64,000 bases of DNA from Fasciolopsis buskii (taxonomy: Eukaryota > Platyhelminthes > Trematoda > Plagiorchiida > Fasciolidae): positions 186,001 through 250,000 of the forward strand of contig LUCM01003804.1 in the NCBI GenBank assembly GCA_008360955.1. Reading direction: 5' to 3'. The position numbers and the translations under genes are program-made. Positions 10,321 through 22,979 of this stretch are shown here, in pieces. Under the pieces are notes generated by a model. That model had not been told where the DNA came from, did no database searches, and was given only the letters and a program-made list of their open reading frames with translations. Each line of letters begins with the position of its first letter. Positions within the stretch are counted from its first letter, which is position 1.

Positions 10321-13300
10321 TAAATCATCTGCTATCGTAAACAAACGCAAAATTTTTACGTTTGACCAATGGGAGATCATGAGTAAATTTATTCATTGCA
10401 CTCTGCATTTTACAGTTGACGAGTGGTGGTCATAACGTACTGACGTACATCGACCAATTTGTTGTGAACAGCAGTCCACGGCGTTTAGGGCCCATCATGT
10501 CGTCTGGCTATTCCTACTTGATCCTATGTCGAAATTTGTCAAGTTTATCCTGCATGTCACATTCGTTGATCTCTGAGTACCGATATTTCATCCGTCAAGT
10601 CAAGGCTATTTAAAACTCAGCACTAGAGTGCGCTTTTCATTATAGATTTTTTTCAGATCTAAGCACTTAATTTTGTTCCAACAATTTCTTTCAGGTGCCG
10701 ATGACGAAGATTCCAAGACTTTAATTTAAATCTCATTTCTGAGTAGAAAAATGACAAAAATTCTTAACAAAAACTAGAAGAAATTCTACGATTATCTAAA
10801 GTACTGCCCAGAGATCACGTACAATAGCCTTTTTGCTTTAGAACCTTCAGGCAGGGTGTGGACGTAATTATTATGACAGTTGGAATCATACCATAATGAC
10901 TATCATCTTATTCTTGTCTAGACACGGTGAGGAGTTCGATTACCGATGCATACGCCCTGGATTTATGATTAATCTGTTCTCCAAAACTGTTCGAAAGTTT
11001 CGAATTGAGCTGTCATTAGGAGTGACTGTTGTTTCTCTCACAAGGCAATCGGATTATTTTGCACAAGATTGGAACAGGACTTGCGGTTCTGACGGACTAG
11101 GAGAGGAAAAATTATATTCCCGTCTTAGATTCCACGTGCTATTAGGAGTTCATTCAGCTAACGGACCGGAAGAATATTCTGGTTCCGTGTCAAACTTACA
11201 TCGTTGCTTCGCTGACCAAAACGTTCGTTCTTTTTCATTTCACGTCACCAACACTTCCACGCGTCTTCGACGTCAAAGAGATGAACCTGATTTCATTGAT
11301 CTATTCGTTGGGGACAAGAAAACTTGAAGTGCTTTTAATTAGAATCAGCCTCCGTCTATGTGAAAGAGAGCCGCGTTGATGCACATATATCGAATGAATG
11401 TGAGTGCAAGCGTGAGTGCGAAGTTGATCACCGTGGTAAAAATGCTATGAATTACTCCGGGAGATCCGTTAGCCTCGCCCGCGCTAGTTCCGAACCCACA
11501 GGGCGGGCCTTGACAGATGGGTTTAGAATGTGAAACAAAATTGCATTTGACTGTCTGCTCTGAATTTCCTGGGTTAGGCGGAGAGGACTTATCACGTCCG
11601 CTGAGTGGAGGGACTCAACGAAGCACAAACATCTCGAATCAGCGCGAGTACAAATAGCGACAGATGTACACGTTGTTCACATTGCATTGGTCCTGATATG
11701 ATCGGAAAAACTTTCGAACGGCTAGTTTTTCTGGGTTACATGGATTTCTGCTCAAGAAAAAACACTAGTTTTCGTATATCTGAGTATGAACAACCTTTTC
11801 CATTATTTGCTTTCGCCCGATGTACTCTGCAGATTTAAGGTTTTATGTATCACATTCACTCGGAGTGTTGCTTTCAGTTCGAACGCAAGTCATATTCATC
11901 TAGTGTTTTAAAACGTAAAACGGAGTGTGAGAGGTCTGTAGTGGTATTCACTCGTCAGTCGCTGACACGTCCAGTCTGCGATTCTTTATCGCCGGCTCAA
12001 ACTAACCGTAGTAATGAAAATAAAGCAAGTTGAGCAGGCACCTAAAACTGGTTTATTGGACCAAAACAAATCGCTTTTATTGGTATTCTTCGATCAGCGT
12101 ACAGTGATCGATCAGCCAGCCGGCTAATTTCACCTCTAATAATTAATCTGATAATGCCGTTTTTCTGCTCAAATGGTCGACTGAAATAATCAGCGTGATG
12201 TCACTGCAGTTGCCTGAGCTTTGATCAGGATAGTGGATATAACAGCTCATGATTCATTATTTTTAAATTCAACTTTGTTGCTGACATTTTGCGGCTGAAC
12301 TGAGAGAGATTCGGAACCCGCAGGGAATGGGCAATCAATAAGGAAAAATTGTCTTACTTAGGCTGTAACGCGTCTTCCTTGGGCTGGCGGGCACAGGACA
12401 GGCTTACAACCACACTGTAATTTACTTTGTTCTGGATTCACCACCCTTGTTGTGTCGATACTATCCTATTCTTTAAATAATGGATCGAGGAGGTCTGTCG
12501 TGGTCTCAAAGCACAATAACCCTCGTACGGAATATTACTGGGCCATACATTAGGCTGTCTCCAACTTTTGCCGTAGTTTAATTATTTCGGAATTTTTATG
12601 ATGCTTTTGATATGAAAAATGATTTTTGGAACAAGACGCATCATTTGTCCGACGGAAATAGTAGACTTGGAGCACGCCTGATTAGAAATCTACAGTCAAG
12701 GAAGATTTATGGGATGGATGTAGTAGACATAAGTGAAATACTACGAACATTGGCCAATCTCAACAGTGCTGGAATCGTCCGGTTTAACTGAACCACTCGT
12801 TTGCTTTCATTGCATTTTTTGTAATTAGAACGATTTGTCAAGCTAAAACTATTTAACAGGACCCCTATCCTCTGGTGATACATCATCACATAAACCAGGT
12901 TAAATAGTGTGGTATTTTCTCTTAGGGTGGTCTAAGAATTGTTTTTTGTATTTATGAATTTCCCCATTAAGGATGAGCTGTTTAATGCGGCTCTATCTGA
13001 TGTTCGAGCAGCTAACACCGGATTCAATCACTGAGATGGTTTTCGGGTGATACTGTGGCTCGACCTGGACACACAGAAACGTATTTCGCTTGACTAACGG
13101 TTCCCCATACAAAGATGATTGTCAAGACTTGAACAAATCCGCTCGTTCGTTGGTTGGAGCAGTCTTACAGTTTGATTTTCGGCCATGATGTTTGTAAAAA
13201 CCAGTCTCCTATCTTCAAACGTTTCGTGTCCCGAATGCCACTTATTAATAAACGTTTTATCGTTTCATGTGTCTTACCTCATTGGCTCTACGCTATATCC

Positions 13301-14372
13301 ATCATTCTTTTCTGACCCTCTCAAAAGATATCAAATTAATTCCTAGATCCGTAAGTTGTTATCCTGTTTTACCGCTACATCCAGAACTCTCTTCACTGAG
13401 TTGATTGTCTCTCAACACGTTTGTGTATGCCAGATTCTGCCCACCAGAATACTCACTGACGTTTCACTTTATTCCCGAACTTTCAGCGAAATGCAGTTCC
13501 TTCTGTGTTACGCATTTCAAATATAACCATGTTCATGTACGTACCCCAGCTTACAATTATACTGTCGTCCCGTACACCACCAGGTCCCTGAAGTTAATCG
13601 AAATTGTGATAATGTAAATTAACGTTTCTAGGTAAGAACTTACCTTTATCGCATATTATACGCATTTATTGAGCACTTTTTTGTTCTCGTTGAAAATGTA
13701 TTATTCGGAAACTGAGTGTCCTCTGTTAGCAGTGCAAAGAGCATTTATGTAAATTAACTGGACTTGACTTGACAGCTTTTAGAGTTTACCAGTGACATTC
13801 TAATAAGTCTTTACGAGTCCCGTTTGTCCACTGCGTGGTGCATCGGGACAGAACAACGTTTCATCGGGACTCACCTGAAGCAGGTTTGTCTGATGGTATT
13901 CGAACGGTTTAATCGCCTGACTAATCAGGTCGTGACGGGCTCTAAGAAACCCTTAGCGCTTAAATTGTACCTCATATTTGACTGTGCTCCAGCTAATTCT
14001 GATGATTCCAGTGAATCATAGAACCCCGAGCGACTCACAGGACGTTGGTATAGCTAACTAATTTTTAGATAGCAAAGACCCTGTTCTCAGTAAACTTAAG
14101 AAAGGTCCGGTTGAATCAGTCAGGATCTAAGAGGAAAAAATGTGCGCCCTTTGACTGGCTGCGCTACAATTCTATGTCATCCTTATTTCGTTGTTTTCAT
14201 GTCGGATAGTTGGTTGAATTATGGTCTCCGTTCGCCGCTACAAACCCTCGGAATTATTGTTTTTTAAAAACCGTATCGTTTCTCAACGTTGACTGGGATC
14301 ACGCATTTCTGCACCTCAAAGATCTCTTCCATCGAAAAGAGGCACTCGTGCTGGCTGGCAGGCAGCTCTTAA
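10321..14372. other. Gene-free stretch; one unrecognised 143-codon frame
   Basis: A plus-strand ATG frame of 143 codons at 10896-11327 is among the longer non-repeat frames in the window. I recognise no domain, signal peptide, membrane segment or splice context in it. A GC-richer patch at 11455-11610 has no assignable RNA fold. The remainder shows nothing. Confidence 0.4.
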
Positions 14373-14681
14373 ATGCACCCTTCCGGACAAGACTATCTAT
14401 TCCGGCAATGCTGCGTACCAACACTCGCACTCTGTTTACGAAAATCTCGGATTTATCCCTCACACCGATCCGTGTTAACACTTATGTCATCTGCATACAT
14501 ATATATTGCTCCTTTTAGCTCGCAACACAAAATCGCATCCTTTTTCTACTCTATTCTAGAACTCCTTGTTGCTCTCCTTGAGAAAAATTTGCATATTATT
14601 GTAGGTGATCCCAATAATGCACCTACCCTACCATTGACAGTTTGGTTTGTTCGACCTCTGTGTTTCTCCCACCAGAGGTGA
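14373..14681 (+). pseudogene. LINE endonuclease fragment
   Basis: An open stretch of about 100 codons contains SSAYIYIAPFSSQHK, corresponding to the Y-x-P-P-x-S region of APE-type endonucleases. Further on is HIIVGDPNNAP, which corresponds to the GDFNAP active-site motif. The Phe of GDFN is Pro here and an extra Asn is present, so the motif is damaged. The N-terminal catalytic part (the usual QETWL-like motif) is not visible. It lies about 430 bases ahead of the RT in the same element and orientation. Confidence 0.65.
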
Positions 14682-15109
14682 CTCCATTTTACTAACCGAC
14701 CCGATTTATTTTTCCTGAAACTGCGTGCTCCAAATTCAAGTAGTAATCGTTGTCTTCTTCTGTTGAGGCCCAAGATATACTTTAGGTCAACCTTCCATTC
14801 GTTCAGGCAGACAAATTAAATCCAAATTCACCTCAAAAGCATTCCGCATAACAACCATGTTCTTCTTCAGAAATCCCTCTCGATCACATCTACATGTTTA
14901 CTTTTGAACCCCTGCTCAATAACAATATCTTTTTTTACAGAGATGGCCAATGCAATCTTTGAAATCTGCTGTCCCCTAGAAACACTATCGTCTCAAATAG
15001 CCGAGTCTCCACGCAGAGACTGAAATCTCTGAGAAGATGCAAGGAGCATCTCGTCTTCTCTCCCTGACTGTTGGAGACCCGTCACTATTACTCCCATATC
15101 AAGCTCTAG

Positions 15110-16299
15110 CAGTTCTACTCCTCTAGCGAAACGTTTTCGCCCCATCGCCTTAATATCTGGCCTTAAACCGACGGAGCGTGATTTACTTAGGCGCCTGCGT
15201 TCTTCTATGTATCCTCCTGATGACCCTTCTCAGTTCGCTTATAAATCTAACAGGTCCACTGCGGACGCTGTCGCCTCCCTTGTTTACCACATTTGCAAAT
15301 CTCTAAACGCATAGATGAAATCTGTGCATTGCGCCTTTCTAGACTGTTCGTTGGCATTTAATTCGGTCCCATGACGCCTTCTAATTCACAAACTGCCTCA
15401 CATTTGGCTGTCTCATTTCTTTATTAGCGTGACTGTCTGATTACTTAACTAACCGAACCCAGTGCACACGAATGGACGATAAAGATTCGAAACCGTTGAT
15501 TAACAACTCAGGAGTGCTACAGGGTGCTATTATTTTACCGCTTCTTTTCTCTACTTACATCGGCGACTTATCTACTAGCTCCCCTTGCCACCTGTTTAAG
15601 TAGGCTGATGATGTTGCCCTCTCTCAAGCCGTTTCGAACAGCGATGATTCTCAAAGTTTTTCCAACAACCACCCTATCTTCTGTTTACGATTTCTCTGCA
15701 CGAGCTGATTTAAATCTCAACACATAAGTGTTTCCGATTTCTGTTCTCCTTCTCTCGTTCAGTTTGCCCATCCGAAATGTCTTCCATCAACTCAAAAGCG
15801 CTTACCAGGGTTAATTCTGTGAAATATCAAGGAGGTACTATTGATATAAATCTGAAGTGGACTTCTTACATTTCTACCTTTATCGTTTCGAATCAAGAAG
15901 CTTCTACACTACAAGGTGAAACAAAGCACCATCGCTCGATTTGTATACCAATGTGTTTTCCCAATCCTTCTTTACTGTTCTCCCTTAAGGCTTTGAAATT
16001 CTTTGCTGGTGACTATCAATTATCAGCCGTGTTTTTTGTACCACTAACTGAATTGCCCCTGAATCTATGTGATCAACACTTATCAGTATGAGAAATTTAC
16101 TCACAAAATTCTTTCTGATCCCACGCATCCTCTGCACAATGATCTTTCAAAGTGCCGCTCTCGTATTTCAACGCGATCCACTTTTCGTTCCATACCATCT
16201 GGAATCAATATCTACAGGAACTCCACTGTCCCATATTTAGCACGTATCCTGACAAACCGTGACCATGTTTCAGCCGAATGCTTGGATAACCTATCATAA
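15110..16299 (+). pseudogene. LINE reverse transcriptase, inactivated
   Basis: Recognisable RT segments appear in order with frame changes: FRPIALISG near 15135; QFAYKSNRSTADAVASLVYH near 15230; CAFLDCSLAFNSVP near 15335 (the catalytic Asp region); SGVLQGAIILPLLFSTYIGDL near 15510-15570; and FK-stop-ADDVALSQA at 15595-15630. The usual YADD box reads stop-ADD because TAG stands at 15601-15603 where a Tyr codon is expected. Another stop lies after SLNA near 15312. The C-terminal part (16069-16299) is open and carries EKFTHKILSDPTHPLHNDL. The length from FRPIAL to the end matches a near-complete RT and C-terminal region, so decay is by point mutation and small indels rather than deletion. Confidence 0.8.
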
Positions 16300-16440
16300 T
16301 GTTCTCCGATGAGTTTTTTCACATCTTTGCAAGGTGATGAGTGTAAGTTTTTTCCTATTTTATTTTTAACCTCACGATTTTTGACTGAAATGCCACATCA
16401 TTTATTGTACGCAAAAGTCTATACAATACAATGCAATGCA

Positions 16441-17187
16441 CGCAACCACCCTTCCAGATCAAATCAGCCGTGCCAACCACGGGCGGTGCAAATGCTCTTT
16501 CATTCGTCTTTCAATTGACGAAGTGCAGATATCACGTTCACACATGTGGAACAGATGGCAGTAGACCTTACCGATTCTCCCATGCATATGTGTATTCCGA
16601 TGTTGCCATTAAGACAAAACGCGTGCGTTTGTGTGCGCGCACGCTTTTTTCCAACATTCGCCAGTCCATATTGAGCGTACTCCAAGGTTTGTCATCGTTA
16701 GAAATGCCATCGTGACGACAGATTTGTATGCAGGTTCTTCTTATTTGTGGTTTAGAACTGCCATATTTTGCAATCTGTTCACAACACTTCCGGCTCCAGC
16801 TTATACGATCTCTGGCATCCGATTGTTGGTATTCGAACCAAGCTGAAATTTATGCACCATTTTTTGTTGTTGTTCAACTAAAGTTACTTCCTGCTCTTAA
16901 TAAATTTGTTACCATCAGTTTCCATTCGTAGTCCCTGAAATCAAAGGACATGACTTTCAATTTCTGGGATCGAATATTTTATTCATGCTTTGTTCACGCA
17001 CCCATGGCATGAACGAATCGAGGTTAGACAAATGGAGCCTATCGAGGACTGAGTTTTTCTTCCTATTATTGCCTGTTCCTCCATTTTTTGCCTGTTATCT
17101 GTGCTAAGAGAAAGCTTGAAAAAAGGTCCAGACTTCCGAAGTGACTCTAACTTGTTCTCGTTCCAGTCCGACCACATAGTGTGTTGT
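16441..17187. other. Gene-free stretch between LINE and SINE
   Basis: There are several overlapping short frames (up to 94 codons), none recognisable, and no repeat boxes seen. Confidence 0.4.
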
Positions 17188-17376
17188 TCGGGCGTGGTAG
17201 TGGTCTGGCTGACAGGATGGTGGCGTGTGAACATGGCGGTCACCGGTTTCGAATTTCTCCACCGTCGTTCTACTTCTTTACTTGGCAGTCTTCGGTTGGC
17301 CGCAGCCGGCTTCCTGAAAATGATGCACAGGGTTATTTCATTAATAAAAAAGTAAAAGATAGGGGATAAAAGAAGA
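17188..17376 (+). mobile_element. tRNA-derived SINE, family A, copy 2
   Basis: Plus-strand copy with a diverged A-box region (GTGGTAGTGGTCTGGCTGAC) and B box GGTTTCGAATTTCTCCACCG. The shared body reads TTGGCAGTCTTCGGTTGGCC then TTCCTGAAAATGATG, and the tail TTCATTAATAAAAAAG. It is more diverged than the copy at 43.3 kb. It lies about 750 bases downstream of the LINE, in the same orientation. Confidence 0.75.
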
Positions 17377-20300
17377 AAAAATGTGACAATCAGCTGCTAT
17401 CTTTTGGAGACCATTCCCAACCCCGTCTTTGTTTTGTCAACATTGCTGATACTTCCTGGAACTGCTTCTTTGAACATTAACGCTTTCCTGCGAATGACGT
17501 GGTTGTTCCTGTTCATTTCTTTTAAGGGTAGGTCTAAAACGTACTCCACAGCGATTTGCATAATTATCACTTGAAGGGAAGGACTACTTTTCCCCTCTTT
17601 ACATGTCCGCACGTCATTTCAGGTCAAACTCGTTAACGCTCTCGTACGCCCCGGACTTTTGTCCTGAACATGTCAAAGGTAGAACAAAAAAACAAAAAGT
17701 GCAGATGTAAACGCAGATGAGTGTTGTAGTAACACACCAATCGAAAGTATAATAAAACGAACATGGACGAATGGGAATCATCGCAGAATGAAGAAGCTGT
17801 CCAGTATTCCTTTGTGTTCTATCAATATTCACCTGTGTACGGAGGAGATGGGCGATCAAAAATTTTCTTTCGGAAGAGAAGATACCAAAGACAAAGTGAG
17901 CTGAAGAACAAGAGAACGTCTGGTAAAATGCTCAATAAAAATGTTGCTTAGTATAAGATGACAAAACTGCTGGTAAATCAATCACAAGCATCAAAGTGTT
18001 CTGGGCACTGAAATCTGCAGACGCGACTCTGGTAATTCCATTTTAGCATGCAAGTAGTAAAATAGGTTTAACGGTGACTTCAGAATGCCTCTTTACCAAG
18101 ACAGTGACGAATATCCTGATACTGTATTTACGGAGGGTAGAAAACTGTCATATAACAAATAAGAAAACTGATTTAGAAGAAAATCTCAGCTGGCTAGGTC
18201 TACAATATATACCTGACATGTTTCTCGTGCGGACAGCTGGAGGTTAGAGCTTTTCAGACACAGGGAACAGGGAAATTATTATGCTGAATGACCGAGGGGT
18301 ACCACGTCGAGGAAGAGTGTTATGCACTGGGAATCACGGAAGATTAAAAGAAACTTCGGTCCCGTTGGGATCGAATGACCAAATAATCACGTGGTGCTGC
18401 AACATCTGAGAATATTCGTAAGTGAAGGACAGGGTTTTTTGTTAAATGTGACCATGATGTTCATCAAAATTCAAGGTCATTCTAAATCAGATCTCACTAA
18501 CACACCTAAAACCAGTAATGCTGGGGGTTACAGGAAACGTGATAGCACAAGGAGAAACGAAACAGGGGAGTAAGAGCTAGAGAACATAATGCAGATTAGT
18601 CTTGAAGAAGCAATCATTTATTCTTACTAAGGAAAGTAAACTTACTGAGCTCGAAATGATAGCCAAAACAGATGGTTACATTATTGGGGTCGTTTGGATA
18701 ATTACTGAGAATTTGAAGGAAATTATCGTGTGCTAGTGATTAGAAACTATCGAGAGAATTCAGAAAAACAAGTGCGGCATCCAAATATATAAGACAAACT
18801 GTCGAATGAGCATTGAATTTCACAACTTAGAGTTTGGAAAAGCGAATATTTGTACGCAAAGTACACAGTGTTGGACGAATGCTGTTCGGTCGACAAACGG
18901 TAAGGAAGTATGTACTTGAATAGTTTTAATAGGGTTGAGGAATAGCTTGTGGATTAGGTGTTAGCTACTATTATCCTGGGAATTAGCCTAAATGGAACAG
19001 GAGCACTACTTACAAATGTGACTTCAGAAATATACACCACCGGACATTGGGACAACACGACTAAGAGGAACACATGATTTGATTGGTGTGGCAGTATGCG
19101 AACTGAGAACGTGGTCCCTGTATAAATTAGAAAGTGTATGAAAGAAATTGTGGTGAATTAACCTGCAAGTCACGTGATACAGTCCGGTATAGCGTCGCAT
19201 TGGCCTGCCTAGACAAGCGCCCAATGAGAACCTTGGCTAAAGGCAGTCATAAAATCCAGACATTCCTCGAAGGCGATTAGATGGAACATATTTCATCAAT
19301 CGGGACATCTCCAATTTTGTATATAAACCCTGTGATATAAATGTAGCATGAATGTGCATCTGCTATTATGGTCTTCTCGTTATCTTAGTTTGTGTAGCAT
19401 TACCTACTGGTAGACCATATCCGTTTGTTTCTGTGACTGACCGAATTCCGTACACTAATTTCGAGTCCAAACATTACAGAAATACCTTACTGTACATGCT
19501 ATGTTTCGTGTACCTGTCAGTTTATTCGTAGAAATTATGAAACTATTAGTTAAGTGACATTTATCGGACAAAAGTTCTCTAATGGACAGACGTATATGAG
19601 TAAATTCCATGATAATCAGCACTCGAAGTTCGTAAAACCGCTCAGTTTGCGCGGACGCTCAGCAGACATTGAGGCCTGAATTGATCCATTTTTGGCACAG
19701 CGTGTCCGTAAATGAACAATACACACCCCGATGACCTGGTGAGCCACAAGAATTCCTACTGTCTGACTCATTTAGACAGTTTCTCGTTTGCATGCGTTTA
19801 CGTCTGCCGTTGGTTAACTGATTGGACATGCGTGTCTCTCACAGACGTGGCACAACAGAACCACTGTTGACAACTCTAGACGACAGAGTTTTTTTCGAAT
19901 GGGTATGCACTTATTTGTGTCTCCAGAGCGGATAAACTTAATCACCCTTTACATATGAACTGCAGACTTTTTCGGTCTCGGCATCCGCTGATCACGTTAT
20001 AATTGTGATATTTCAATGTCTCGTTTATCATACAATAGGTTCGGGTGAATAGCCGGTAGTCACCAGTTACAGTTGTTAAATTCTAGTCTGATAAATTCGC
20101 CAGGAACAAGTAAATGTGTGAAAACCGTCCTAACTTATCACCAGAGTTCATGAGGAATGCAATGATCACTGATCAGTTTCGGGTGTATTTCCTTCTAGTT
20201 CCATGCAAGTCACATTCCAACCTGTCTCCTAATTCTGATCTTGTGATACACATTCTATTGTATTTTCAATGTTTCATAACGATCCTTTTATCTTTTGTAA

Positions 20301-21440
20301 CTCGAGATTTTCTAACAAAGACTGTTCTGTCCTGAACAAATCCAAAATATGTTCTATTGTAATCGATAAAGTAAAGATCGGACTGAACAGAAATCAGAGA
20401 GAGGGGGTTATTTGTTTTAAAACACGGGTATGGTGTAACTGTTAACTACAAGTTGTTCAGACTGAACAAGGTGAACCGCACTTTCATCAGACTGCTTCAA
20501 GGTAATTATTCGAACCAAATTAATAGAAAGTGATTTTTGATTGAAATTGTCAAATCTAAACTCATACAGAGTGATTTAGTCAGTGAAAACACGCAGCTTG
20601 ATATGGAAGTCCAATAGACACTAAAACGTTACTCATGTTTGAGCATTTGGAAAAATGCTTCTTTCAGTTTGTTTGACTGGTGGGAGGGACAGTTTTCCCA
20701 TACTGGTACATTTAGGTAGATTGAAGAACCTATTTTCTTTTTTTATTTGGTGTCTTTTCTTGCTTATTTGATTATGGAAATCGCTAGGGGCATCATTTTC
20801 AGGAAGAAGGCAATGGGTAACAAACGGTTGTCAAGATAAAGTTAGCCGACTTTGGGACGAATCAGGGTGGTGTGCAGAGATATTGAGCACTTGAACGTTG
20901 TATCAAGGAAGAAGTAAAATTCATGGTTTCGATCTCCGGGAGATTGGTATTATGTATAAATCTGCTGAATTGAGGATTTCACCTCTGACGAGGATTATCA
21001 CCATTCACGGACTTTGATAACACTTCCAAGCCATTATTCGGATGGGGATTTTAACAGTTGTCTTACCATCTGTTGTCATTCTGACGAGCCTGTCCAAACC
21101 CAGCTGGATCAGAAACCCAGTGTTTTATTATTCATAGTTGCAGACGGTTTTATGGCAATCCATGTCGGCATCCACTATTTTGGAGCCCCCAGTCAAAAGG
21201 AGAAAATATCTTGGCAGCGCATAACACATTTTGGTTTGATGCTCACCTACGAAAGCAAATTCTACAGACTGTCAATAGTGCGTTCTTTGATATTTCTTTT
21301 GTTGTAATTCCCAAAGCAACAAGGCTTCGGAGGCCGAGTGGAGAAACTCGAGATAGGCTGGCCAGATAGTCCCGAGTACGTGCCGTATATAGACAATAGA
21401 TGTCGTCGATTCACCGGTCGTTGTGCTTCCTAAGGTATCT
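17377..21440. other. Gene-free stretch
   Basis: No frame above about 97 codons is recognisable. A short match to the dispersed repeat lies at 19160-19215. A tRNA-like A box (GGCCGAGTGGAG, about 21332) followed by GTCGTCGATTCACC (about 21403) is noted but is too weak for a separate call. Confidence 0.4.
19160..19215 (-). repeat. Fragment of the dispersed repeat (CACGTGA core)
   Basis: The minus-strand string CCGGACTGTATCACGTGAC is almost identical to the core of the copies at 41.6 and 57.2 kb. Flanking similarity fades within a few tens of bases. Confidence 0.4.
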
Positions 21441-21467
21441 CTGCTACTACTAATGCCACTACCACTA

Positions 21468-21507
<40 letters not shown>

Positions 21508-21629
21508 CACTACCACTATCACTAATACTACTACCACCGCTACCACCACCACTACTACTACTACTACTATTACTACTATTACTAACACCAATACTACTAC
21601 TATTACAATTACTACTACTGCCATTACTA
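21441..21629. repeat. Imperfect (ACT/ACC)n trinucleotide tract, ~190 bp
   Basis: A long ACT-based tandem with ACC, ATT and AAT variants is open in several frames, giving poly-Leu, poly-Ser or poly-Val products. The translated homopolymers are artefacts of the repeat. Confidence 0.95.
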
Positions 21630-22040
21630 GGAACAATAATAATAACAGACACTGACCATATTGGCTAGGCTAGTGATGTGACGTTGGCCTCCTAAATGGG
21701 GAACTCAGCGATGGAAACCCCATGGAAAAAAATAACTTAATCTATTAAGTAAACCAATTTTGAAAATAATCGATAATGGTAATCAGCAATACGGTTTGTG
21801 TTCTATGTTTTATAGATTGCAACAGGAGTGTGCCGAATGCAGAAGATGCTGGCGGTTGAAAGAGTTAGGCACGGGACCGCAACATCTCAAATTCCCTATA
21901 CTGCTCTCTTCGTCGATGCCGTTTCCCAGTCTTAATTTGACTAGCGTGAATAAATTATTAAGAAACCGCGAATATTCCACTCCGGGAATTTAACTTTCTA
22001 TTGAACCAGATCATGCTTCAGCTCAACATTTCAGTCCTGA

Positions 22041-22058
22041 CACACACACACACACACA
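22041..22058. repeat. (CA)9 microsatellite
   Basis: Uninterrupted CA run. Confidence 0.9.
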
Positions 22059-22956
22059 GAGTGACTTGCTCATTTCTCTCCTTTGGTGTTCACGAGTCCA
22101 TTTATCGAAATTACTGAAGGAGAAAATTTAGTCCAATTTCTTAGCTATGTTGTTCCAAATCATTTGAACGCAGGCCCAGAATTCAATACACTCAGACTGA
22201 GTGATCCGATTAGAATGCGAAACTTTTTGAATGGTTACCAAAACCAGAAAGAGTACCTATGACAAGATTCTTATTTGGTAGCGTTGGCTAACGTGATCAA
22301 TTCCAAATTCAGCAAAGCCAACACGAATGGCATACGGATCGCAGCCAGGTTGTTTTGAAACTGTCAACCTCATTTCGTGCCCTCTTTCGTTCCCTCGGCC
22401 CCTCACCCACAAAAGGGGAACAAAGTCAGAATGCTATATACTATTGTCTTTCTCACCTCTTTCGAATACATGAGTGTGCTTGTATAACTCTACACGTGCC
22501 CGTATGTTTGCGTGTCTACTGAAATGAATATGAAAGCTCTTGCGTGATTCGATTTCCACAATCGACAAAGAGGTAGGTGTACAAAATCGATTTGTTCGCC
22601 TCCAGCTTTCGGAGCCTTTTCGCGTCATTTACGGACAATTGAAGTTGGTTAACAATTATCGGACACTCTTGTCATTGTAACATCAAACACGAACAGTTTG
22701 TTTCCCTCGGCTCCCTTCCCGTTCACCCTCCACCCGCAACTTCAAATCATTCACTATCGCTGTCAATTTCCAGCAGATAGGTTTCGCTAACAATCTCTGA
22801 GTTCTGGAAAAATGAATACATTTGTCCATTCAATACTAATTACATGTTACCCAGAAAGTCCAACGTATATCATCAACCACCGAACACGGTGTAGGAAACT
22901 GACCTGCTCTGGGGCCAGTAACTTCCGTATCTGAATTGTCGCTTCCCCCAACACGT

Positions 22957-22979
22957 ACACACACACACACACACACACA
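22957..22979. repeat. (AC)n microsatellite
   Basis: Uninterrupted AC run after ACACGT. Confidence 0.9.

Larger units (their letters stand above)
14373..16440 (+). mobile_element. Decayed CR1/jockey-type LINE (non-LTR retrotransposon)
   Basis: Reading the plus strand across frames gives, in order, an apurinic-type endonuclease fragment, a linker, a reverse transcriptase and a C-terminal region ending near 16299. About 140 bases of 3' sequence follow, ending in an ACAATACAATGCAATGC-type tail. Many stops and frameshifts break it, so it cannot encode a working protein. The order EN-RT in one polypeptide and the C-terminal segment (THPLHNDLSKCRS) fit CR1/jockey-related elements. Its 5' end is missing or unrecognisable, since only the later part of the endonuclease is visible. 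Such LINEs copy themselves by target-primed reverse transcription and may mobilise SINEs. Clade assignment is by eye only. Confidence 0.8.

Noticed and set aside
10896..11327. 143-codon ATG frame on the plus strand as a possible gene
   Set aside because: No recognisable domain, no signal or membrane segment, no splice context. In 64 kb of moderate-GC DNA a frame of this length is not compelling alone.
21083..21120. CTGACGAG ... GAAAC as a hammerhead ribozyme
   Set aside because: The base before GAAAC does not pair to close stem II and no cleavage-site stem is visible.
21272..21668. Ser-rich, Leu-rich and Val-rich proteins
   Set aside because: They are translations of the ACT/ACC tandem in different frames.
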